From Bacillus_P idriensis_A (GTDB lineage Bacteria; Bacillota; Bacilli; Bacillales; Bacillaceae), in the NCBI RefSeq assembly GCF_050483325.1, contig NZ_JBCMYF010000021.1, positions 1-64,000 of the forward strand: a DNA stretch of 64,000 bases, written 5' to 3'. Below, one piece after another: positions 1-8,850 of this stretch. A program made the translations under genes and the position numbers. Each line of letters starts with the position of its first letter. Position 1 is the first letter of the stretch. The notes beneath the pieces were generated by a model, which saw only the letters and a list, made by a program, of their open reading frames with translations, did not search any database and was not told the origin of the DNA.

Positions 1-195
1 AGGAAACAAAGCCCTCTATGATTCCACAAATCGCTGAGGTGGAGTGAAAAGAGGAAACAAAGCCCTCTATGATTCCACAAATCGCTGAGGTGGAGTGAAA
101 GGAGGAATCAAAGCCCCCTATGATTCCACAAATCGCTGAGGTGGAGTGAAAAGAGGAATCAAAGCCATGCTATGATTCCAAAAATCGCCCGAGAT
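1..195. repeat. 51-bp tandem repeat, at least 3.8 copies
   Basis: Near-identical units begin at 1, 52 and 103, and a degraded unit with an extra base begins at 154. The array runs off the left edge, so the copy number is a minimum. Units 3 and 4 contain the inverted repeat GGAATCA / TGATTCC around a 10-base loop, so each can fold into a small hairpin. All three forward frames are stopped in every unit. One reverse frame is open through units 1-3 but is broken by the extra base in unit 4, so coding is unlikely. From 196 to the first gene I see nothing else. Confidence 0.9.
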
Positions 196-383
196 ATCAT
201 TATGAGTGGAATCTACAGCAAAAATTAGAAACAGCCAAATTGCCGCAGCCTTGAATCGTTCAATAGCCGCGGAAAGCCCCCTTTTTAGCCAATTGTAAAT
301 TCTATGTTAATCTGTATCCATTTCAAAAGGATTTTTATAGGTTAATAAGAAGATATAAGAATGCTTAAAAAGGGAGGACCATC

Positions 384-1322
384 ATGATTAACAAAGCCGC
401 TGCAAGAAAGCCGTTTCTTATGAAAATGTGGGAGCATTACCCTAAGCTTTGGAAAGGGTTAATTGATTTTGGGATACTGATGAAATACAGAACCTTGGAT
501 ATCAGCAAACTTCCAGATAAAATCGTATTGCCGTCTTCAACCGTTCTTTATGTTGATGCAAAAGAGAATCGGGGCAGAGCCCTGCTGATCAGCGGAGGCG
601 TGACGCAAAAGAGGCTCCTTTCTTTTTGGCAGCAGGCTGTTGAAGCAGTGAAGCCGGACTGCATCATTGATATAGGCGTCAACTATGGAGAATGTATTTT
701 TTCAATGATCTATCCTAAACATACAAAGATTTACGGAATTGAAGCTAACCGAAATCTGCTTACATACATCAGCCAATCCAGGGATGCTCATCCAAATCAA
801 TCACAAATCAAGATTGTTCATGCCTTTGCTTCTGATTCAGACGGAGAAGATAAACGCTTTTTCATAGATAATCATTGGTCAGGAACCTCTTCGGCTTCTT
901 ATATGCCGGCGCATCACATGGTCGACGAGGTTTCCGTACAATCAATTACTGTTGATTCGCTATTTAATAAAAGCATGGATAATGAAGCCGTTCTATTTAA
1001 AATTGATGTGGAAGGATATGAAGCTTTCGTTTTAAAGGGAATGAGGAAATTATTTAAAAACAGCCGCTCTGTTCTGGGTTTTATTGAGTTCAACAGCAAC
1101 TATTTTGAAAAATCAGGAGTAGACCCGAATTCCTTTTTTGAGTACCTGAATCAGTATTTTACAATTTATGTTTATAAAGAGAACGATGATATCGTAAAAG
1201 TCAAATCGCTGAAAATAGAAGTCCTTCATGAAATGTTTGGTTCCCGCTACATTCATACAGATCTAATTTTAGCGACGGACGCAGATATGGCAGATTCATT
1301 AACCGGCAATGAACAGAGCTGA
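384..1322 (+). CDS. FkbM family SAM-dependent methyltransferase
   Basis: A 312-residue protein with the Methyltransf_21 (FkbM) pattern: SAM-binding motif DIGVNYGE at about 96-103, second strand IYGIEAN at 116-122, and the family signature DVEGYE at 208-213 inside a KID..GYE..VLKGM context. Family members methylate hydroxyls of sugars, lipids or secondary metabolites; the substrate here cannot be told, and no glycosyltransferase or polyketide gene is nearby. The N-terminal 75 residues precede the fold and have no clear motif. The start has a good ribosome-binding site (AGGGAGG, 7 bases upstream). It is a monocistronic unit closed by a terminator that overlaps its stop codon. It is not part of the conserved yha order as I recall it, so it is probably accessory. 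Confidence 0.85.
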   Translation: MINKAAARKPFLMKMWEHYPKLWKGLIDFGILMKYRTLDISKLPDKIVLPSSTVLYVDAKENRGRALLISGGVTQKRLLSFWQQAVEAVKPDCIIDIGVNYGECIFSMIYPKHTKIYGIEANRNLLTYISQSRDAHPNQSQIKIVHAFASDSDGEDKRFFIDNHWSGTSSASYMPAHHMVDEVSVQSITVDSLFNKSMDNEAVLFKIDVEGYEAFVLKGMRKLFKNSRSVLGFIEFNSNYFEKSGVDPNSFFEYLNQYFTIYVYKENDDIVKVKSLKIEVLHEMFGSRYIHTDLILATDADMADSLTGNEQS

Positions 1323-1343
1323 AAAGAAACAGCTCTTTTTTTT
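1314..1343 (+). terminator. Rho-independent terminator of the FkbM gene
   Basis: Stem AGAGCTG (1315-1321) / CAGCTCT (1330-1336), 8-base loop, followed by a T run to 1343. The stem includes the stop codon of the methyltransferase gene. Confidence 0.8.
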
Positions 1344-1588
1344 GTTCCGAGATGTCTGACATCAATGCCCACTCCTCAGCAGGAAAAGTTCCGCATTGGA
1401 AAAATACACCTTTAGAAGCAGACCCTGCCTATCATATATTCTAAACTTGTGTTTGCGCTTTTCTTGTAAAGAATGAGAAGGTATTTCCGAATTTAGTTAG
1501 AACTAATAAGGTATAACGATTTATTTCAGAAATGCACGGATCACTCACAACATTCCTGGGTCAATAACTAAAGAAAGAAGGTAAAGAG

Positions 1589-2068
1589 ATGAAAGGGGAC
1601 TTCTTCTCAAATTACGAAAAGTATATTATTGTGCCGCTCGAAGATCAAAATGCAAATCGAGAATTTAATCCAGGCGAGTATCAATCGCACTATATCCTTA
1701 CTCTGTCACTTTATGATTCACTCATTTCAACTTGGAGTGAAGCGGGCAAATTTGATATAGAAATAGGAATGGGCCTTGAAAAAGTGCTTGAAGACTTTAA
1801 CCGCAAACACGGGGACAGTTATCATCTGCAAGTTCTGGAGCTGGATTATGAAAAACCATACTTTGTTTTAGCTTTTTCAAGCAAAGTGAAAATTGAAACA
1901 GAAGAAGCCGAAGACCGGATTTCCTATGTCCTTGAGATCCTGCTTTCAAATCATTTTTATGTCGGGCAAAGCTGGTACAGGCTGATTGGCGATAAAGGGA
2001 GAATTAAACGCCAGTTATTCAGTTATTCGATTAAAGAGTACTTTGCAATGGAATCGGCGAATGTTTAA
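1589..2068 (+). CDS. hypothetical protein, 159 aa
   Basis: I do not recognise this protein. It is soluble and acidic, with no signal peptide, membrane segment or cysteine cluster. Its aromatic-rich N-terminus (residues 1-45) is followed by mixed alpha/beta-looking sequence and a basic C-terminal stretch (GRIKRQLFSYSIKEYF). An AGAAGG-like ribosome-binding site lies 8-10 bases before the ATG. The 265-base gap upstream holds the short dyad TTAGTTAGAACTAA at 1493-1506, which could be an operator. It stands alone between the methyltransferase and yhaX, with no close terminator after it. Codon use resembles the neighbours, so it is probably a real gene of unknown function. Confidence 0.65.
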   Translation: MKGDFFSNYEKYIIVPLEDQNANREFNPGEYQSHYILTLSLYDSLISTWSEAGKFDIEIGMGLEKVLEDFNRKHGDSYHLQVLELDYEKPYFVLAFSSKVKIETEEAEDRISYVLEILLSNHFYVGQSWYRLIGDKGRIKRQLFSYSIKEYFAMESANV

Positions 2069-2177
2069 GTGGAATAAAAGACTTGCATTAAGAACAGCAT
2101 GAGGCATCCATATGGTTTATCAGTCCGTAAAATGATATTCTATGTAAAGAGCCGAGAAGGTATAGGAGGATTTTTAC

Positions 2178-2906
2178 ATGGATATTAAACTTATTGCACT
2201 TGATATGGATGGAACACTTCTGAACGAAAAAAAAGAAATTTCAGAAGCAAACAGAAAAGCAATCAGAGACGCTGAAGCCCGGGGCATTCATGTCGTCATC
2301 AGCACAGGCAGAAGCATGGCAACCCTGCGGGATCTTGCTAAATCACTGAGCTTATCTTCTTATTTGGTCACTGTAAATGGCAGCGAAATCTGGGACGAGC
2401 ACGGTGAACTCGTGGATAGAAATATCGTCCATAATGATTTGATGACCTGGATGTATGACTTATCTAAGACACATAAAACAGGTTACTGGGCAACAAGCAC
2501 AGAAAGAGTTTTCTTTAATGAAATGCCGGAGGATTTAAGCACGTTTCAGTGGCTGAAGTTCGGATTTGAAATTGAAGATGATAAAGATCGTGAAACCATA
2601 TTAAATGAGCTCCGCAGCAGAGGAGAGTTTGAAATCACGAATTCAAGTCCTACAAACCTTGAGGTAAATGCAATTGGAATTAATAAAGCGAAAGGCATTG
2701 AGAAGGTATGCGGACTGCTAGGCATTACAATGGAAAACGTGCTTGCCTGCGGCGACAGCATGAATGACCTGGCGATGATTAAAGAAGCCGGTATTGGTGT
2801 TGCAATGGGGAATGCACAGGACATCGTCAAGGAAGCAGCTGACTGGGTCACTTTGTCCAATGATGAAGACGGGGTTGCTGAAGCAATAAAAAAATATGTA
2901 TTGTAA
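2178..2906 (+). CDS. yhaX: Cof-type HAD family phosphatase YhaX
   Basis: A 242-residue HAD hydrolase of the Cof/YbiV class. Visible motifs are DMDGT at 9-13 (nucleophile Asp9, acid/base Asp11), STGR at 42-45 (motif II), Lys170/Lys172 in INKAKG (motif III) and GDSMND at 192-197 (motif IV). The C2-type cap lies between about 85 and 165 and is shorter than in most family members (270-290 residues in total). The substrate is probably a phosphorylated sugar or cofactor but is not readable from sequence. The name rests on position directly before hemZ, as in Bacillus subtilis. The start has GGAGGA 7 bases upstream, and a strong terminator follows. Confidence 0.85.
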   Translation: MDIKLIALDMDGTLLNEKKEISEANRKAIRDAEARGIHVVISTGRSMATLRDLAKSLSLSSYLVTVNGSEIWDEHGELVDRNIVHNDLMTWMYDLSKTHKTGYWATSTERVFFNEMPEDLSTFQWLKFGFEIEDDKDRETILNELRSRGEFEITNSSPTNLEVNAIGINKAKGIEKVCGLLGITMENVLACGDSMNDLAMIKEAGIGVAMGNAQDIVKEAADWVTLSNDEDGVAEAIKKYVL

Positions 2907-2912
2907 TTGAGG

Positions 2913-2943
2913 AACAGATGGCTTTTTCGCCATCTGTTTTTAT
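2913..2943 (+). terminator. Rho-independent terminator after yhaX
   Basis: Ten-base perfect stem AACAGATGGC (2913-2922) / GCCATCTGTT (2929-2938), 6-base loop, T-rich tail. Confidence 0.85.
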
Positions 2944-3066
2944 ATTTTTTAAAATTGAAAAATTGGTTCTGAATTGAATCGTCTCCACTTTTCTAAATTG
3001 ACCATATGCTCTAGGTTTTGTACACTTAAGAAAGTTTTGAAACTAAAAGAAGATAAGGTGAGAATC

Positions 3067-4560
3067 TTGCGATTTACTATACATGGCATAAACGATGAAC
3101 GATTTCATCGTCCGCTGCAGTTAATTTCAAATTTGTTTTACGAGGAAACAAAGCTGATGTTTGAAGAAACTGAAGCGGACATCAGCATCGTTTTTCAAAT
3201 AGAAGAAAAGAATGGAAGTATTAGCGTCCGCGGAACTTTGACGGATCAAAAAGGATATGAAAAGTCTGCTGTACACGAAAAAAGTATTTCAGATGACCTG
3301 AGTGAAAAAGAAGGATTTAAAGCGGTTAAACATACACTCGTATACGTGCATCTGAACCTGCTTCAGGATTACACGGGTATGATTCAGCAGTGGGGAATCT
3401 TAACAGGCATCCGTCCGACAAAGCTTCTTCATAAAAAATTGCGTGAAGGCATGTCAAAAGAAGAAGCGCATCAGATGCTGAAGGAAGAATATTTAATTTC
3501 AGACGAAAAAATTCAGCTGATGCAGCGGATTGTCGACAGACAGCTGAGCGTGGTTCCCGATCTGTATGATCTTTCAAAAGAAGTGAGTATATATATTGGC
3601 ATCCCGTTCTGTCCGACTAAATGTGCGTACTGCACGTTCCCTGCTTATGCAATCGGCGGAAGACAGGGTTCTGTCGATTCGTTTCTCGGCGGTCTGCATT
3701 ACGAAATTCGTGAGATGGGAAAATGGCTGAAAGAGAAAAACATTAAAATCACGACTGTTTATTACGGCGGTGGTACTCCTACAAGCATTACTGCAGAAGA
3801 AATGGATATGCTCTACGAGGAAATGAACGCAGCGTTCCCGGGTGTTGATAAAATCCGCGAGCTTACAGTAGAAGCGGGGCGTCCGGATACGATTACAGAG
3901 GACAAACTGAACGTGTTGAAAAAATGGAATATCGACCGGATCAGCATCAATCCTCAATCTTATATTGATGAAACTTTAAAGGCGATTGGACGTCATCATT
4001 CCGTTCAGGAGACCATTGATAAATTCCATTTAGCACGCTCCATGGGCATGAACAATATTAATATGGACTTAATTATTGGATTGCCGGGTGAAGGAATAAA
4101 AGAATTTGATTATACTCTTTCTGAAACAGAAAAACTGATGCCTGAATCCTTAACGGTTCATACGCTGTCCTTTAAACGTGCATCAGAAATGACAAGAAAT
4201 AAACAAAAATACAAAGTGGCTGGACGCGAAGAAATCGAAGAAATGATGGACCATGCTGTCAAATGGACAGATAAACATGGCTACACTCCATACTATTTGT
4301 ACCGTCAAAAAAACATTCTTGGAAATCTGGAAAATGTCGGCTATGCGCTTGAAGGCCAGGACAGCATTTATAACATCATGATCATGGAGGAGCAGCAGTC
4401 CATTATCGGCCTTGGATGCGGCGCTGCCAGCAAATTTATACACCCTGAAACAGGGAAGATTACGCAATTTGCGAATCCAAAGGATCCAAAATCCTATAAC
4501 GACAGCTTTGAACATTATACAGAAGCGAAAATTAAGATTCTTGAAGAAATGTTTGAGTGA
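3067..4560 (+). CDS. hemZ: HemZ, oxygen-independent coproporphyrinogen III oxidase-like radical SAM protein
   Basis: A radical SAM enzyme of the coproporphyrinogen dehydrogenase family, 497 residues from a TTG at 3067. That TTG is preceded by AAGGTGAG with good spacing, and the resulting N-terminus (MRFTIHGINDERFHRPLQ) matches the HemZ start as I know it. An in-frame ATG at 2974 would add 31 residues but has no ribosome-binding site. The iron-sulfur ligands are Cys182, Cys186 and Cys189 (CPTKCAYC), followed by the GGGTPTS SAM contact. HemZ belongs to the anaerobic branch of haem synthesis; its exact activity is less certain than that of HemN. Its own terminator follows. Confidence 0.92.
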   Translation: MRFTIHGINDERFHRPLQLISNLFYEETKLMFEETEADISIVFQIEEKNGSISVRGTLTDQKGYEKSAVHEKSISDDLSEKEGFKAVKHTLVYVHLNLLQDYTGMIQQWGILTGIRPTKLLHKKLREGMSKEEAHQMLKEEYLISDEKIQLMQRIVDRQLSVVPDLYDLSKEVSIYIGIPFCPTKCAYCTFPAYAIGGRQGSVDSFLGGLHYEIREMGKWLKEKNIKITTVYYGGGTPTSITAEEMDMLYEEMNAAFPGVDKIRELTVEAGRPDTITEDKLNVLKKWNIDRISINPQSYIDETLKAIGRHHSVQETIDKFHLARSMGMNNINMDLIIGLPGEGIKEFDYTLSETEKLMPESLTVHTLSFKRASEMTRNKQKYKVAGREEIEEMMDHAVKWTDKHGYTPYYLYRQKNILGNLENVGYALEGQDSIYNIMIMEEQQSIIGLGCGAASKFIHPETGKITQFANPKDPKSYNDSFEHYTEAKIKILEEMFE

Positions 4561-4572
4561 TGCTGATCAGAG

Positions 4573-4604
4573 AGGCTTTCCCATAAAGGGAGAGCTTTTT
4601 TTTT
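4573..4604 (+). terminator. terminator after hemZ
   Basis: Ten-pair stem AGGCTTTCCC (4573-4582) / GGGAGAGCTT (4588-4597) with two G-U pairs, then a run of T to 4604. Confidence 0.8.
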
Positions 4605-4740
4605 ATAGAAGAAAAAAAATTATTAATCGTAATAATCTCACATGACTTCCTGCTTATTCACCCAGCTAAATAATCCAAGCATCCCCCAACATGAGACAGC
4701 TCATGGCTGAATAGCCTAGGGGAGTGAGGAGGTGGGAGAA

Positions 4741-5235
4741 TTGAAAAAACTTTTGTGCGTCTGTCTGTTTATATTCTTGTTTTTACTTTCAGGATGTTCG
4801 GGTTCGGAGGATCCTGTTCAGGAGGAATTGCTGTCCTATGTGAATGAAATCCTGCCTGAGGTAACGGAGAAAGAAACGGCTGCCATAAGCGCATATGACA
4901 GTGTGTCCGGCGAAAATTACACGAATGATGAAGTCATGTATTCAGTGATGGTAGATGAAGTTTCGCCAACTTACAATTCCTTTATTGCTGATTTAGAAGA
5001 AGTTCAGGTCGAATCAGAAAAATTAAAGGCACTGCATGAAAATTACATTGAAGCAGTCAATATTCAGCATAGTGCTTTTATCTTGATCATTTCAGGGCTT
5101 GAAGAACAGGACCGGGGGAAAATTATCGAGGCGAATGAAAAGCTTGCGACAGCACGAAAAATGATCAGAGAATTCAGTGATGAGTTGGAAACGCTGGCAG
5201 AAGAACATGATGTTACTCTTGAAAAAGAGTACTAA
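4741..5235 (+). CDS. small lipoprotein of unknown function
   Basis: A 164-residue protein starting at TTG 4741, which sits 6 bases after AGGAGGTG. The GTG at 4732 lies inside that ribosome-binding site and is not a likely start. A short basic N-region (KK) and a hydrophobic core are followed by the lipobox LSGC with Cys19, so the mature protein should be lipid-anchored to the outer face of the membrane. The rest is acidic and helical with coiled-coil character (about residues 85-160), like other Bacillus coiled-coil lipoproteins, but I cannot assign a family. It is transcribed alone and closed by a hairpin. Confidence 0.75.
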   Translation: MKKLLCVCLFIFLFLLSGCSGSEDPVQEELLSYVNEILPEVTEKETAAISAYDSVSGENYTNDEVMYSVMVDEVSPTYNSFIADLEEVQVESEKLKALHENYIEAVNIQHSAFILIISGLEEQDRGKIIEANEKLATARKMIREFSDELETLAEEHDVTLEKEY

Positions 5236-5261
5236 ATTCATGGTCAAAAAAATAAAGAGCA

Positions 5262-5298
5262 AAATAACCAGTCCTCCTAAAAAATGGGCTGGTTATTT
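5262..5298 (+). terminator. terminator after the lipoprotein gene
   Basis: Thirteen-pair stem AAATAACCAGTCC (5262-5274) / GGGCTGGTTATTT (5286-5298) with one G-U pair. The T-tract is poor, so efficiency is uncertain. Confidence 0.6.
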
Positions 5299-5372
5299 AT
5301 TTAATTGGGAGGAATTCATTTTGGTATATCGAAATTGTAATATTGTGGTAAAACAAGTCAGGAGGGATACTC

Positions 5373-5819
5373 ATGGAGTGTAAAAGGGTTAAGAGAACTT
5401 TTAAAGTGGTAGGCATGAAGGGCAGTGGAGCTTTTGACAATTTCGGCATCGATGTTCCAAGACTTGCCCGGCAATTTTTGTCTCGTGCAGATGAAATAGA
5501 AAACCGTTCTGGTACTGAAATCGCTCTTTTTGAACCCAAAAGGGATGTTACCCACTTGAGAGGCCATTTTTATGCAGGATTAAGTGTTAATGACTCTCTT
5601 GAAGCCGTTCCAAATGGAATGGATTATCTCGAATTGTCTCAAAACTATGTCACGATTAGAGGACAAATGAATAATATCGGCAACCTGCATCACAATTTAG
5701 TGCACTGGGCAGACGATCAGGGGTATAAAAGAGACTTAGAATTTCCTATTGTTGAGACCTATCATCCTATGGAAAATGGTGAGGAAGAGGTAGAGATTTA
5801 TTTGCCAATTAAAAGTTAA
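5373..5819 (+). CDS. GyrI-like / AraC effector-binding domain protein
   Basis: A 148-residue stand-alone protein with the pattern of the GyrI-like small-molecule binding fold: KVVGMKGSGAFDN near residue 10, ALFEP at about 50, HFYAGLSV at 66-72, the mid-domain Y-x-x-L-x-x-NYV element and a C-terminal VEIYLPI strand at 139-146. Stand-alone members bind or hydrolyse electrophilic or cationic small molecules, or act as anti-toxin-like proteins; the ligand here is unknown. AGGAGGG lies 6 bases before the ATG. It has no DNA-binding domain and no operon partner. A weak hairpin (TGAGTA / TACTCG, 5881-5895) followed by eight T bases may terminate it. Confidence 0.7.
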   Translation: MECKRVKRTFKVVGMKGSGAFDNFGIDVPRLARQFLSRADEIENRSGTEIALFEPKRDVTHLRGHFYAGLSVNDSLEAVPNGMDYLELSQNYVTIRGQMNNIGNLHHNLVHWADDQGYKRDLEFPIVETYHPMENGEEEVEIYLPIKS

Positions 5820-6053
5820 CAAACTAATGCAGTAGTCAGTTTGGCGGCTTTTATATGACAGAATAATCATCTTGGGGTTCTGAGTAAATTACTCGAGCTT
5901 TTTTTTGCGGCTGATTTAATGGACTTTATAAAAGAACGGATTTTCATAGATATAAAACGTTCTGATGAAAGATTTCAAATTGAATGAAGGAATTTTCTGA
6001 AAAAAGATGAATGTTAATAAAGGGATTAAATAATGAGGCATTGCTGTCCTTTT

Positions 6054-6067
6054 TGTAAACGCTTTCT
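6054..6067 (+). promoter_or_regulatory. cre-like CcpA site in front of the fatty-acid degradation cluster
   Basis: TGTAAACGCTTTCT matches 9 of 10 fixed positions of the cre consensus TGWNANCGNTNWCA; only the last base differs. It lies 6 bases upstream of the ribosome-binding site of the acyl-CoA ligase, where bound CcpA could block transcription. Glucose repression of this operon is an inference. Confidence 0.6.
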
Positions 6068-6086
6068 ATCTAAAGGAGGAGTTTCT

Positions 6087-7646
6087 ATGTATTCAACGAT
6101 TGGAAGAGTATTTGATTTGACTGCTGAGAAGTACCCTGCAAAGGAAGCCATTTATGATGTAAGAAGAGGCATCAGGTGGACGTATTCCGAGTGGCAAAAA
6201 GAAGTGAATAAGCTTGCGAATGCGTTCTTGGAGGCAGGTGTTAAGAAAGGTGACCGGATCTCGACGTATTTATTCAATACGATTGAGCTTGCAACGGCTT
6301 ATTTTGCCAGTGCCAAAATCGGTGCGGTTATCAATCCAATCAACTTCAGGCTGAAAGCACAGGAGGTGGCCTACATCTTAAACGATGCAAAGCCTTCCCT
6401 CGTTCTGTTTGAACGGGCGCTTGAGCAGCAAATCAGCGACATTCAATCGCAGTTTGACGAGATCTCCTTCTGGTTCATTGACGGTGAACCGCCATCTTAT
6501 GCTTCAAGCTATCATGAGAAAGTTAAGCAAACAAGCGACAGGCTTATTGACATGGAAATTACTGAAAATGATCTGTATGCGATCATGTATACGAGCGGGA
6601 CGACTGGGCGCCCGAAAGGAGTTCTTCATCGTCACAGGGATATGATCGAGCAGAATCATGTTTGTATTGCTGCAAAAAGGCTGACAAAGGATGACCGGGG
6701 ATTAGTGGCTGCACCGATGTTTCACTGTGCCGAGCTCCACTGCTGTTTCCTCCCTCGCGTACAAGTTGGCGGAAGCAACGTGATTTTGCATCATTTTGAG
6801 CCGGAGCTTGTGCTTCAGCTGATTGAGGAAGAGAAAATCACCGTCTTTTTTGGAGCGCCGACGATGTGGAACATGATGCTTCAGGAGAAAATTGAAACGT
6901 ACAATCTGACTTCCCTGCGACTTGGCTTGTATGGAGCAGCCCCGATGGCACCTGCACTTGTCAAGCTCTGCAAGGAAAAGCTGGGCACCGACCTTATCCA
7001 GGCTTATGGAATGACAGAGATGGGACCTGCCGTCACTTTCTTGTCAGAAGATGAGCAGCTGACTAAAGTAGGCTCAGCGGGAAAAGTCTGCTTCGGTCAT
7101 GAGCTGCGGATCGTAAAGCCGAATGAGAATGGAGCATCAGAACCTGACGATATTCTCCAGCCGGGAGAGGTTGGTGAAATTATTGTAAAGGGACCTTGCA
7201 TGATGGCAGGTTATTTCAATATGCAAGAAGCATCAGAAAAAGCGCTGTATAAGGGCTGGTATCATTCAGGCGATTTAGGATATTTGGATCGCGACGGGTT
7301 TTTATATGTGGCTGACCGGGTAGACGACATGATTATAAGCGGCGGGGAAAATGTGTATCCGCGAGAAGTTGAGGATGTTTTATTTGAACATAATGGCGTA
7401 CTCGATGCAGCTGTTTTAGGAGAGCCGCACGAGAAATGGGGAGAATGTGTGACAGCCTTTATTGTCAGAAAAGATATGAATCTAACAGAACAAGAGCTTG
7501 AGAAATTCTGCAAATCGAGCGATAAGCTTGCGCCATATAAAAGACCGCGTAAATATCACTTTGTAGAGGCGCTGCCTAGAAACGCAAGCGGCAAAATCCA
7601 AAAATTTCTTTTAAGGGAAAAGCTCGCAGAACAGCCAAGCGCATAA
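6087..7646 (+). CDS. long- or medium-chain acyl-CoA synthetase (AMP-forming)
   Basis: A 519-residue adenylate-forming enzyme. The ATG at 6087 follows AAAGGAGGAG, whereas an upstream in-frame ATG at 6033 has no ribosome-binding site and would be read through the cre-like site. Core motifs in order: P-loop YTSGTTGRPKG from about residue 168, YGMTEMGP near 307, YHSGDLGYLDRDG near 391, hinge VADRVDDMIISGGENVYP, and the C-terminal catalytic lysine in NASGKIQ near 502. It activates fatty acids with ATP and CoA for the enzymes encoded just downstream. It is the first gene of an operon (21-base gap to the next). Confidence 0.88.
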   Translation: MYSTIGRVFDLTAEKYPAKEAIYDVRRGIRWTYSEWQKEVNKLANAFLEAGVKKGDRISTYLFNTIELATAYFASAKIGAVINPINFRLKAQEVAYILNDAKPSLVLFERALEQQISDIQSQFDEISFWFIDGEPPSYASSYHEKVKQTSDRLIDMEITENDLYAIMYTSGTTGRPKGVLHRHRDMIEQNHVCIAAKRLTKDDRGLVAAPMFHCAELHCCFLPRVQVGGSNVILHHFEPELVLQLIEEEKITVFFGAPTMWNMMLQEKIETYNLTSLRLGLYGAAPMAPALVKLCKEKLGTDLIQAYGMTEMGPAVTFLSEDEQLTKVGSAGKVCFGHELRIVKPNENGASEPDDILQPGEVGEIIVKGPCMMAGYFNMQEASEKALYKGWYHSGDLGYLDRDGFLYVADRVDDMIISGGENVYPREVEDVLFEHNGVLDAAVLGEPHEKWGECVTAFIVRKDMNLTEQELEKFCKSSDKLAPYKRPRKYHFVEALPRNASGKIQKFLLREKLAEQPSA

Positions 7647-7666
7647 AACAGGGGGGCTCGATTGAA

Positions 7667-8815
7667 ATGCCGGCAGCATACTTGCAAAAAGAACATCAAA
7701 TATTCCGGGAAGCACTAAGAAAATTCCTTCAAAAAGAAGCAGTGCCCTACTACGATCAGTGGGAAAAAGCAGGAATGGTCCCGCGTGAACTTTGGATTAA
7801 AATGGGGGATAAAGGTTTTTTGTGTCCCTGGACAGACGAGAAGTACGGAGGATCCGGCGTAGATTTTGTCTATTCTGTCATTATTAACGAAGAGCTGGAA
7901 AAAGTGGGGTCCAGCCTGATCGGAATCAGCCTTCATAACGATATCGTCGTGCCGTATTTTGATTCTTACGGAACGGAAGAGCTGAAGCAAAGATTCCTGC
8001 CGACTTGTGTGACGGGAGAAACCATTACGGCGATTGCGATGACAGAGCCAGGGGCTGGTTCAGATCTCTCAGCTGTCAAAACGACAGCTATTAAACAAGG
8101 AGATTATTATGTATTAAATGGAGAGAAGACATTCATTACAAATGGAATCTGTGCGGACTTAATTGTTGTCGTCTGCAAAACGGACCCAAAGGCGGTGCCT
8201 GCACATAAAGGCATCAGCCTTCTGGTCGTTGAAAGAGACACACCTGGCTTTAAAAGAGGCAGAAAGCTTGAAAAAGTAGGCTTGCACGCACAGGACACAG
8301 CAGAGCTCATTTTTGAGGATGCAAAAGTGCTTGCGGCGAACCTTTTAGGGGAAGAAGGCAAAGGCTTCTATTATTTAATGGATAAGCTGCAGCAGGAGCG
8401 TCTCCTTGTAGCAATCGGAGCCCAGACTTCTGCTGAGAGAATGCTTGCTATAGCCAAGCAGTATACAAAACAAAGAAAAGCGTTTGGAAAATCAATCAGT
8501 GATTTTCAGACTGTACAGTTCAGGCTGGCAGAAATGGCAACAGAAATTGAAATTGGACGTACTTTTTTAGATTCGGTCATTGAAGAACATCTGGCAGGAA
8601 AAAATGCGGTTACACGTGTTTCCATGGCTAAGTACTGGATTACGGACATGGCTAAAAAAGTGGCGTCAGAGGTTATGCAGCTTCACGGCGGATACGGTTA
8701 TATGGAAGAATACGAGATTGCCAGACGTTATCGGGATATTCCTGTTTCGGCCATTTACGCAGGCACAAATGAAATCATGAAAACAATCATTGTGAAAAAT
8801 TTAGATCTTGCTTAA
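7667..8815 (+). CDS. acyl-CoA dehydrogenase
   Basis: A 382-residue FAD enzyme catalysing the first oxidation step of beta-oxidation. AMTEPGAGSD marks the substrate/FAD-binding region, QRKAFGKSI the central region, and QLHGGYGYMEEY the C-terminal domain. The usual C-terminal catalytic Glu of short- and medium-chain enzymes (YEGT) is Ala here (YAGTNEI). Glu244 in QQERLL lies where isovaleryl- and long-chain dehydrogenases keep their base, so this is probably of that subtype; this is inferred from alignment by eye. AGGGGGGCT precedes the start. The electron-transfer flavoprotein genes it would need are not in the window. Confidence 0.9.
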   Translation: MPAAYLQKEHQIFREALRKFLQKEAVPYYDQWEKAGMVPRELWIKMGDKGFLCPWTDEKYGGSGVDFVYSVIINEELEKVGSSLIGISLHNDIVVPYFDSYGTEELKQRFLPTCVTGETITAIAMTEPGAGSDLSAVKTTAIKQGDYYVLNGEKTFITNGICADLIVVVCKTDPKAVPAHKGISLLVVERDTPGFKRGRKLEKVGLHAQDTAELIFEDAKVLAANLLGEEGKGFYYLMDKLQQERLLVAIGAQTSAERMLAIAKQYTKQRKAFGKSISDFQTVQFRLAEMATEIEIGRTFLDSVIEEHLAGKNAVTRVSMAKYWITDMAKKVASEVMQLHGGYGYMEEYEIARRYRDIPVSAIYAGTNEIMKTIIVKNLDLA

Positions 8816-8850
8816 ACCATTCAGCAAAAAATCAAGGGGGACACACTTCC

